Below are positions 49,901 through 59,250 of a stretch of 64,000 nucleotides of DNA, piece after piece. The notes below the pieces were generated by a model. That model made no database searches. It saw only the letters and a program-made list of their open reading frames with translations, and was not told where the DNA came from. Position 1 is the first letter of the stretch; every line of letters begins with the position of its first letter. The DNA comes from Ascidia mentula (taxonomy: Eukaryota; Chordata; Ascidiacea; Phlebobranchia; Ascidiidae). The position numbers and the translations under genes are program-made. The stretch lies in NCBI GenBank assembly GCA_947561715.1, contig OX387200.1, positions 20,462,501 to 20,526,500 of the forward strand, read 5' to 3'.

Positions 49901-52900
49901 ACGCCGTGGAAGGTTGAACCAACAGCCACACGTGACCAAAGGCGTTCGCTCGTCATTTCAGAGGTCACAACGCGGCCCGTATTTGTTCAAAGATAGCTGT
50001 CACTTGCCCAACCTTCTCGCCGCCAGCCTGAATTCGTGCTCTTCCTGTAGCGTGAAGCACGTTTCCCTGTTGACTCCCCACTCTTACCGCTGTTTGCCGC
50101 AGATGCGACCGCTTCAACCCTCCCGGCGTGTCCCTTCCGAGCCCGATAACTTTATCACAAATAGTTGTTTGTTCTCGGTCTTCCGCAAGCTCTTTTATAA
50201 CCCAACCGACGCTGTTTGTGACTATGCCGCCGACCCAGTGATCTGTTGTATCACCCATACGTTGATATTCTGACAATTTGGTTACATAGCCAGATTGCGA
50301 TTGCAATCTTTGACGTAAATCCTGTATTCAAGCTGCGTATTCTGGGTGGATTTCATATAATCTCACAGATATGTTTCATATTTCTTGATCTCAGTACTGT
50401 AATGTACCAACCACCCATAATAACGTCCTGTTTTTCTCCATCATTAAACCATGTATTTTCCCCTTGTAGCGACATCGTGCGGACAAAAATGCAATTACCA
50501 CGTTTGTGTGAAGAAGTACAATCGGTTTCATGACCGCCTCAACTTCCCCCCTGACGAAACACCCAAGACTCCCGGTCCCACCTTCATTAAACACTGCCGC
50601 TCTCTGAAGAGGTACCGGCGGTGCTTGCAGGCAACTGGGACGCGATGCTTTGGGTGTTTGCCCTTCCACGGCACGCTGCAAATTAGCAAGACCAAATTCA
50701 GACGCGACTGCTACAACATCCGCAAAGCAAGACGTCGCGTTTCAACTGTTCTCAGTACAACGCCTGCGTATAACAACACAACCACCCCAAGTACGAAGCT
50801 CCCGAAAACTGTAGAAACGATGCGACCCACTGACAATGAGGGCAGCGCGTGTACATACAGTCGGAGGTCCAACTTCAAACAATGCGGAATGTTCGGCGAT
50901 CCGCATTTGCGCACTTTCGACGACGGCTTCTTCACCTGCAAAGTCAACGGAACGTGGCCACTCATCAATAACAATTACATGGTTGTCATGGCGACCAACG
51001 TACCGGTCAAGCATGGCTCGTCGGCAACAGCAACTGTAAAGGTGAGATCTGCCATCACTTTTAACATATTTTCAAGTTTTATTTTGTTTGTCTGTCAATT
51101 TTGGTCGTTGGCTGTGTTTGGTTCCAAAGTAGTGAGAATGTGATTTTTGTTTAATTGCATGAAGAATTTTTCTGTGACAGTAGCCATGGGATTTGTGCTT
51201 GGGAAGTTTAATTTCTGAATCAATTTATATATTTGTTGCACTGAAGACATGCACACTTATTACACCTGTTGGAATGCGAGAATGTAAATTATTTTCTAGT
51301 CTTGTTATAAATTACGGTCTTTCGGTCGACCACGCGTCCCCCATAACCCACAATGATAAGCGTGGTAATCAAGTCTTACTACCAAGCCAACATTGGCTGG
51401 CGCCTAGTGTCGCCGCAAAGATACGAGCCTTCTCAATGCGCTGTTTACCTTGGCTTGTGCGGGACTTAAAAATACAACCAACATTTCCTCATACTCGGTA
51501 GCAACTTCACTTCACAACTATTCAACATGTTTGCTGGCACTCGATAATATTAGCTTTATGGTGACGAGGTAACATGGTGGTTTTGGCAAGGTTGGCTTTT
51601 TGCAAAACGTTGTGCAGTTGAGTTTGGTCTATTTTTAGTTCAAAGCCGGGCGCTTTAGGCTTTCCCATTTAACATACGCAGTGTTTGTGAATCCAAGGCG
51701 AATGTACGTAAAAATGCAAAACATTTTTTATTATTCGCTAAACATCCTGTTGGAATTCTTTTGCACAAAATGGATCATTTCCTTCTTAATTAGAAATCAA
51801 GCTTTTCACTTGGTTAATAACAAAAATATTTGTTTAAAAAGTTTGAAACAATAACAGCGGGTTTCCTTCTACGCATTTCAAAGACATATTTTTACTCAGT
51901 TTAGGAAAATATTTGTCGTCAAGAAATAGAACAATGCAGGATGGCAGTTAAACATTAACCACTCCACGGCACTACCCTGGACCAAGCGGCGATATTGAAA
52001 ACCTAGTCGAACCTTTTATTTGCCCAAAGATCTCATCACTGTGGTGGTTACGACTCATAAACGAGTGTGTACCGAGCAATTACAATCATTCCATCTCAGG
52101 AAGTGGGGTGTGGTATTCCGCCGTTCTCTTCAGAAAGTGCGGCCGGATTCAACTGATAGGCACAGCGTACGAAAATCGCTATCTCCTATCTGTCTGTAAA
52201 CACATTTCCGTGCACTTTAACCACACATGATTTGCGCGACTCTACAAAAGATACGACCGCTTGTAAGGAAATAATGCACTAGTTGTGCATAAGTATTGGT
52301 AAGGATCAAGCATCTAAAAAGTTTAGTATGTTTTTGGTCAACTTAAGGACCGAAATATTCCAATGAATGTGAACTTGCTTTCAAACTTTCCCAACTCAAT
52401 GCGAAGTTGATTTACGAACTTGTAGGCCAGCGGAACGAGTTTTTGTGCTGCAACGCGTGATGAAAAATATTTTCTGTTTCAAGTTTTTCTGCAATTTCTG
52501 TTTGAAAGTTCAAATGACATTTTTAAAACACGTTCGTCGCTTTGCAGCGCTCAACAACCAGACATGGTCAACCTACGTTGTTGATTAACCTTTTCCGCTC
52601 CAGACTGCCCGGCAAATACTTGTGTATTGTTTAGAGGTCGTCTCGTTAACAACATAATTATTACCCCAGCGGCAAGGTCGATATTTACCGTGGTTTACCT
52701 TCTACAAACACGAAGTCAGGCTCTTGGGGTTCAGCCAAATATTGACCAACGTACAGCGGCCTGGCGACAGTGGCTTCACGCGAAAGTAGCGCCGTGTTGT
52801 CCATGCAATAAACGCTGTGTTGGTAGCTAATTAAACGGCTATTAAGAGCCCTTCGGTTAGCTAATACCTTCTGATGGGCGAGCTAATCACGACGTGTTGG

Positions 52901-55900
52901 GGGCTTGTAGCTGTTTTACCCACATGGGTCATTATTAATACGAAGGTCTCTGGGCGTCCATCTTCGTTGGCAATAAAGGTTTTTACTCGGCGCTTTGAAA
53001 ATATTCGGCAAACCTTGTAATTGTATCTGGACTTTTTCGTCGGCAACCAGCCTTGATCAAACTTCAATTGTAATTTCGCAGAAGAACACAATAAGTTAAA
53101 ACCGCATGACAGGATGCGTCCGTTGCAATAACCTGAATGCTTTGTGCCTTGTGTTACAAGGTTTTTGCGATAGTTCGAGGAGCGTTATAATTACCACTTG
53201 GATCAGCTCGGAATGTCTCAAAGTTGCGGCTCGTCTTGCGTACGTTGGTGATTAATTTTGGCGGGTAGCAATTTTCCTACTTCATCTGTGTTGAAAGCCA
53301 GGATGTGGCCTCGCGGAAGTGCATTGAACTCCATAGGAGCCTGAATCGGCCGTGTTAGCTCCTTAACATCAACGTGTTTTTGTTTAAAATCAGGTTTACC
53401 TGTCACGTCTTGGTTTTTACCGCGTACCAAGCTAAAGCTACTCTTATTAAGCCGATAATATAACAGTGTAAAGCAACACTTGAACGCATTCTTTAAAAGC
53501 GCAACACCTTTAGGCGAGCAGACACCAAAGTGCTTCACATTTAGGCTTGTCTGATGTTAGAGCCGCAACTGCATTTGTTTCTTGCAGGCTTATCGTATAG
53601 CAGGTACCATGCGACGAGACACAATGCCATCCAGGTTGGGGTTTTAGACCCAGTTTGCGACGCGCTGTGTTTGCTAACCCGCCTTCCGTCGGGGTTCGGG
53701 TCGGTTTCACCCGTTCTTAAGCTTCTGAACCCTTGCCATCAGACACTACTGCTGTCAGTCACGTGTCAGTGGAAGACGTCGCATCGCTGTCGCGTTTCTG
53801 CGGTGTCGTTTTACAACACCGGGGCCGCCTGGAAATTAAGTCGCTTAATTTAGGGCCCGACGAGTCGTCATTAAGACCCATGGACATCCGGGTGCTTGTG
53901 AAATCACCCATGCGTGTCCACCAACTGGTGACTTTTTCATGCACATGAGTTAGAAACTCCCAAGCACTTGCGAAGTTACATGATGATGAAGGACGCCCTG
54001 TGACCTTCTGTCGGATGAGACATTCCGGGCCATGACAAACGACCGTGTTTTTAGCAAGGTCAAACACTCAGGCACCTTTATCTTGTTTCAGTTTACTTTC
54101 GAGGTGTGTGGGAGCTAATGGCGACTAAAAACCCAATTGTTTTTGGCTTCGGTTTCAAAACATTGACTTGTTTGGTTAAAAGTTTGTTTGAAACTTGAAA
54201 ATCTTGCAGCCAAGTTGGACATAATTCTACTTCGGCGTTTTTTCGAATTTCCCACTTTGGTTTTACTTGGGAGAATGTAGTTTTTACATGCTCATCACTT
54301 TCTGCCGCACAAATGTGGTTTTGTAACGTTGTAAAGGAAATTATGAGCGAATATATGGAGAAGTTTATTGTATACGTGTTTCTGTAAGATTCGCTAGACA
54401 GGTGACACACTGCATAGTCACACAATAGGATCACTATCCGATCTAATTAACTCCGCACCTGTTCGCACCACACTTGTAACCGCGTCTTGTGGACGGAATT
54501 GATGTTTATCACAATAACCCTGGAGCAAATTAGAGCTATGCGCAGATGTTCGAGGCCTCTATTGTGTATGACGGAACCGAACAACTTTGAACCGTGGCCC
54601 AGACGCTCACGCCCCGGCCGAGAAAGAATGTTGTATAGAGTATCGGGTTGACAAAGGTGCTTGTATAGTATAGCAGCAGAAAAGCGGGAAATCAATTGAA
54701 GGTATGCCGTCAATGGGTTGGATGAGACGTGATGTATTTCTACACACGAGTTTTGTGTAATTAAACCCCTTGCTGGTGCAAAGTGAAAACAATGCAGTCT
54801 GCTGGGCAATATATCTCAAAAGTAAAAGGCCTGTGGTTTGCAGTTTTGAAAACTAGTATTGAAGCCACAAGTTTTAAACGTAAACTTCCAAGTGAATCGC
54901 CAGCTTGTTTGTGTTAGTTCATATCCCTTCACTGTATTGTTGGGAATGTAGTTGCGCAAGGGCGTTAATTAACCCCCGTCTCCTCTCTCTCTCTCTCACT
55001 CTCTGTACACTGTTTTTACCGCTGCCACCTCTTAGCAACAACACATGGTGTGAAGTTAGCGCCCCGGCATCCACTTCACACACTCAAAAGCCGCACGGGA
55101 GCGCTCAGAAGCCCTCCAGCGAGTCACGTGACCGTGTTGACGGGCTGTGTTGCGATAACAGGGACCGCACTCGATTGGGGCTCAAGCCAACGAGGGGATA
55201 TTTTATCATCATTGTCGCTACCGACGAGAGCGACAACTGCGATCAATCACCGATGAGGGGCTTGCTTGATTGTTGGGTGATTCCGGAGCGGAGAGTGCAG
55301 CATGCTAAAGCACGCCCTCCACTTTTTGGAGGCGGTTATGTTTGAACAAGCGGCTGTGCAGCTGTTGGTTAAACTGCTTCAACTTCGTTTAACCCTCTTT
55401 AATGGTGTTAAATCGACTTGAAATGCCAGCGCAACGTGGATGACGTTTTCCCATCGATAGTCGTTTAAAGTTTTTCACATATTTTACTCCATGTCCACGC
55501 ACGTTAGTTGTATGTTCACAACGTTTAACTGACAGGACAAAGTTATTGCTTTTATTCAGACCGTGTTTTTTGAACGCTGTAGAACAACAAAACTTATACT
55601 TAAAACAACAGTAAACGCTATTGGGGGTTAAAAGATTAGACAAGAACTTCCTATAATTGTCGTGGGCAAGATCTGCATTATTTTGCTGCAAAATTTCCCC
55701 GTTAAACTTCACAACATTCCTGAATTGCCAGCGCCAGTGGAAGCTGGAACTCCTACAGCTAACCGCCGAGGATGTGCTGTCTTATGTGACGATCAGTTGT
55801 TGAGTGACGCCCAGCGCAGCCAACGTGCTGGTTTCCTCACTTTTAAGGGCTCATAAAAGGGCCGAGGCGCAAATCGCGGATAAAGATCGCGCCCAGCAAA

Positions 55901-57887
55901 ATGTAAGCAACGTCACGCTCTGACGCGCAGCGAAGAGCTTGCGCTTTGCGACTTCCAGGCTTCGCGCTTCGAGTACAAAAGATTTGTGGGTTAACCGGCG
56001 CGATAAAGGCTTGATATTGCTGTGACCCCGGTTACGGGTGCTGAGTGCACTGTTGTTTTCTTAATGTGCCCGGCCTATTGGCATTAAATTTAGTTTGAAA
56101 GGATGCTGATCGGGTCGAATCGCCGACATTTCCACGTGAATATCTTGCCACAAATATTTGTTTACTGCGATTGTGTTCATTTAGATATGAATTTGTTGGG
56201 GTTATGTAGTGCGGAAAGAATGGAAACGGAGGTGCGTCGGGCTTGTCGTTGGTTCTATTTCTGACTCGACCTCATTTCACTAATCCTCTGCAACAGAAGC
56301 TGTGGTACCCCGCCGCACCACGCCGAACTTCTGAGAGTCGTTTGCACGCGACTTGTCGCATCGTTTCCTTGTTGAATTTTCCCATCCGTCCAACCGTAAA
56401 ATCAGTTTAATGTGTCGCTGAAAAGCCGGCGGTCGCACTGATCAACTCAACGCGCTTCCGAATCACAACGACAACACTGACTGGCGTGGAATTTGGGGGG
56501 TTGCGTTCAGTTGCATTTAAATATGCCTGGCAGAAAATGCGAATGCTGTTTTGTATGCGTGTGCTTGACGTGGAGAATTTGTGTGCGTTTTTTTTTTTAC
56601 TCGTATGAGATTACGGTACATGCCGATTTGAATAACCTTGCATTTATAAAATAAAGTCAACTTGAAGGTTAAAAGCAAGTCTCGGCGAAGTTATTTAAAC
56701 GTCATCTGTTTTCCTTCCAGATAACCGTCATCATCAAGGACGCCGGGAAGTGTGCTGGAAGGAGGACTTACTCCGCCACCAGTAAATCTCTTCCACGAGC
56801 TTTCACGGACGGATCAACGAACACGGGAAGCGTCAACATCCGAGAGATGAGGGAGGGGAAACACGTTGAGATCCACGCGAGGTTCATCGCAACCACCGTG
56901 GTCATACGGAAGATGGGAAGGTTCCTCACTTTCGCGATCCAAATGCCGGAGGAGTTTGTCCACGGGATCGGCTCCGAACCTCGGACACAGTTGTGCGTGG
57001 TTGGATGCAGCTCTTCCGAGAAGATCTCTGCATCCCAGAGTCTTGACACCATGAAGATCAACGTTAAGGAGGAAGATGTTGGGTCGACCCCCGCTCCTCC
57101 TCAGGGAGAAAACGAACTAGAAAACGGATTCGAATTTATGTATCCTCCAGAAAGAATCACTCCTGGAACCAATAGAAAGTTTACGGAGCTTGAGGCGAGG
57201 AAAAAGTGCAAAGAAATCATCCTGGCTGTGACGGGAGCCGCACATCCTCCTCTGCTCGACCGCGTGAGGACTTCGGGACATCCACCCAAGGTTGGGAACT
57301 CCATGTCATCCTTGTCATTCTCTTCCCTCATCCCGGACTCCACGAGCGGGGATAAAGTCCCGATAAAGTCCTCCGATGGAGGTAACCCCATGAAGAGGAG
57401 AAGACGAGGAGAGAAGAAACGTCGTGGGAAAAATCGCCGCCAAATCCGATCCTCATCAAAAGACTCGGCTCCTTGTCTGAGCAAAAACAATCCCTCAAAC
57501 TTTTACTTCGACTCTTGCGTGTTTGATCTCGTCACTACTGGTGACGTCAACTTCACTTTAGCCGCAAGGGCGGCGCTAGAGGACGTGCGGAGGATGCACA
57601 GGATGAAGGATAACGCCCCTGGAGCCTCTCTGGAGGTCGTTAAACTCTGGGAGCCGATCGAACCAAGCGAGACCAGGGAGTGCCCAACAGCGAACCCCCC
57701 AACATCCACAAGTGTGGATGGAACGGGTGCCGCGAGGCGGGTTGCCACGACAACGTGGGCACTCGCGCTGTGCGTGGTCGTAAGTTTCGTCATCAACTAT
57801 ACTTCGTGTTTGTTGACGTCATCGCACACTGTGTCGCCGCGTGCTGGGCGGGAAAGCCCCGGTTTTAGAAGGGTCGCGGCCACGTGA
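46847..57887 (+). CDS. RGM: Repulsive guidance molecule (RGM / hemojuvelin family), GPI-type co-receptor
   Basis: Coding exons 46847-46946, 50470-51041 and 56721-57887 join in phase to 612 residues. RGM proteins are membrane-anchored BMP co-receptors and neogenin ligands. Visible features: signal peptide (about residues 1-34), N-terminal Cys block (CGQKC, C-x6-C), the autocatalytic FGDPHLRTF site (Gly-Asp-Pro-His at residues 176-179), partial von Willebrand D region with TCKVNGTWPLINNNY and VEIHARFIATTVVIRKMGRFLTFA split into short conserved runs, and the C-terminal SCVFDLVTTGDVNFTLAA block. The intron between TATVK and ITVIIKD is at the place I recall for vertebrate RGM genes. It is longer than the roughly 430-450 residues of vertebrate members because of an acidic/Pro stretch and a basic insertion. 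A hydrophobic segment near the end suits GPI attachment or a membrane span. Invertebrates usually have a single RGM, so no a/b/c paralogue is assigned. Confidence 0.93.
46947..50469 (+). other. RGM intron (about 3.5 kb)
   Basis: GT-AG ends with acceptor TTTTCCCCTTGTAG at 50456-50469. No internal gene supported. TGACGTCA at 48627. One open frame of 134 codons (49869-50273) has no recognised domain and is treated as chance. Confidence 0.75.
50470..51041 (+). CDS. RGM: RGM exon with N-terminal Cys block and GDPH autocleavage site
   Basis: Encodes residues 34-224. The N-terminal block has cysteines in the RGM pattern (SCGQKCNYHVC, HCRSLKRYRRC, TRCFGC, RDC), then a Thr/Pro-rich linker, then CGMFGDPHLRTF coded around 50884-50919. 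In RGM family members the Asp-Pro bond of GDPH is cut autocatalytically and the halves stay disulfide linked. Where many vertebrate RGMs carry an Arg-Gly-Asp after a Cys, this protein reads C-F-G-C. Donor GTAAAG|GTGAGA follows Lys 224. Confidence 0.92.
51042..56720 (+). other. RGM intron (about 5.7 kb)
   Basis: Bounded by GTGAGA and TTTTCCTTCCAG. No supportable internal gene on either strand; open frames up to 146 codons (54905-55345) lack domains. Contains a CT tract at about 54979-55004 and TCACGTGA at 55124. Large compared with introns of the left gene and a plausible place for enhancers. Confidence 0.7.
54979..55004. repeat. CT-rich microsatellite
   Basis: Mostly (CT)n with one CA interruption, within the RGM intron. 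Confidence 0.8.
56721..57887 (+). CDS. RGM: RGM terminal exon: vWD remainder, basic insertion, C-terminal block, hydrophobic tail
   Basis: Residues 225-612. Begins ITVIIKDAGKC, continues with the conserved HVEIHARFIATT and MGRFLTFAIQMPEE runs and LCVVGC. The ARKKCKE segment matches the family's CKE just before the last Cys block, but here about 90 residues intervene before FYFDSCVFD, including MKRRRRGEKKRRGKNRRQIR (about 57390-57449). After TTGDVNFTLAA comes ALEDVRRMH, then a hydrophobic segment WALALCVVVSFVINY (about residues 570-590) and about 20 polar residues to TGA at 57885. A GTAAGT donor-like sequence at 57780 lies inside the hydrophobic segment, so an alternative 3' end cannot be excluded. 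Confidence 0.9.
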   Translation: MTVIIKDAGKCAGRRTYSATSKSLPRAFTDGSTNTGSVNIREMREGKHVEIHARFIATTVVIRKMGRFLTFAIQMPEEFVHGIGSEPRTQLCVVGCSSSEKISASQSLDTMKINVKEEDVGSTPAPPQGENELENGFEFMYPPERITPGTNRKFTELEARKKCKEIILAVTGAAHPPLLDRVRTSGHPPKVGNSMSSLSFSSLIPDSTSGDKVPIKSSDGGNPMKRRRRGEKKRRGKNRRQIRSSSKDSAPCLSKNNPSNFYFDSCVFDLVTTGDVNFTLAARAALEDVRRMHRMKDNAPGASLEVVKLWEPIEPSETRECPTANPPTSTSVDGTGAARRVATTTWALALCVVVSFVINYTSCLLTSSHTVSPRAGRESPGFRRVAAT

Positions 57888-59250
57888 CGTAATCCCCCTG
57901 TTCATTCCGAGCGCTGTTCTGTCGTTTTGGCGCCGACGTTGCGCTTCAGGAAACCCCCCCACATAACGTCGATCTGCTTCTACACATGCGACTACCTAAA
58001 AATTTTGGGCTTTCCCCAACCCACCAAACATCCTGGTAAACCCCCTGCAACCCCCACCTTTGCTGCTGATCCTAATTTTTTTTTTTTGCTGCTGTTTGTT
58101 CCTTGCATCTCCGGTTCGCGTCCGATTCAGAGAGATTACTTGTTACGTCACCATACCGCTTTGTGACGTCACCCGGTATCCCCCCTGTCGTTTCATTTTA
58201 ATCCTTGTGCCCTGACAAACAACCACGAAAACCACGAAGAAGGTTTCTTGCAGCTGCCTATTTTGGTTAGCAAGGTTCGGCGCCAACGTGGCGATGACTC
58301 AATGAAGATGTTTCGTTTATTTAACTTCGAACAAGGTGATCTCAGTAAGTGAGGCGACCACATCAGTGCGTGCGCCTGCTATCATGTTAACAAACCCCGC
58401 CGATAACATTTTCACGGTAACTGAAGTGAACACGAAAAATTTATCCCAGTATTTCCTCGAGTTTTGTTTCCTCATCTTTTTCATCCAGATTTATGAAATA
58501 TTAAAAATGTGGTTGGGCATTGACGTAACTTGGGTCTGCCTGAAGTATCTCACGTCATAATGACGTCTTTGGCGATTTTTCTTTTTCCATTATTACCTCA
58601 AACAATTATGCAAAGCGAAAGGATAAGAAGAATAAGAGCCTGACTATCAGGGAAATTTGATTGGTATTTTCTGGATTTTGTCCCTAAAAAAACATTCCTT
58701 TGGCCATATTGCATGAATTGCGTTTCGACTTATTTGTTTTTCGTTTTGTTGATTATTTTTTCAAATCTTTGTTTATTTTAAATATTTCTTCGTTTTTTAT
58801 CCTCGTTCGGTTGTTTTTTGTTTTGTGATTTTTTATTCGTTATTTTTTCAACTCCATTTAAATACAATGAGACGTTCCAATGTAGCGTTTGTTCAATTTG
58901 ACAAGGTCGCCCAAAATCAGTTGCAACAGTTTTCAAATCGAAAACTCCAGACTACTCTCAAAACTTAAAATAAAGTGTTTTTACAAAACAATTGTCCGAC
59001 ACACAAACACAAAGCAAAGCTGTTAATTTGATCCACAAACGTGTCGCGTTTTAAAAACCAACAAGAACTTTGTTGTGAAAGTTACTCATCCAAAATTACG
59101 GGCGACATCAAATCTTACATCTCGTCGCTAAGATTCAAGACAGATTAAGTCACTCCCTGGTGGTTTATCTCTGTTTCAGATGTATTTAAGAGACTCCCCC
59201 CAACGCCCATCTACCCCCTTGCAACAATAAACACATTGCGATGTCTGGTG
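57888..59250 (+). other. RGM 3' untranslated region
   Basis: No coding exon supported. Contains a 12-base T run at 58076-58087 between two TTTGCTGCTG copies, TGACGTCA at 58164, and AATAAA at 58969-58974 and 59226-59231. The second is followed by a GT-rich stretch (GTCTGGTGACTTGTAACTTG), the better 3' end signal, giving a UTR of about 1.35 kb. Confidence 0.6.
59226..59231 (+). terminator. Poly(A) signal of RGM (AATAAA)
   Basis: Canonical hexamer with a GT-rich downstream element within 30 bases. An upstream alternative hexamer is at 58969. Confidence 0.65.

Noticed and set aside
49869..50273. 134-codon open frame just upstream of the RGM second coding exon
   Set aside because: Different frame from the RGM exon, no acceptor/donor logic and no recognised motifs.
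54905..55345. 146-codon open frame in the RGM intron
   Set aside because: Passes through a CT microsatellite and has no domain; treated as chance.
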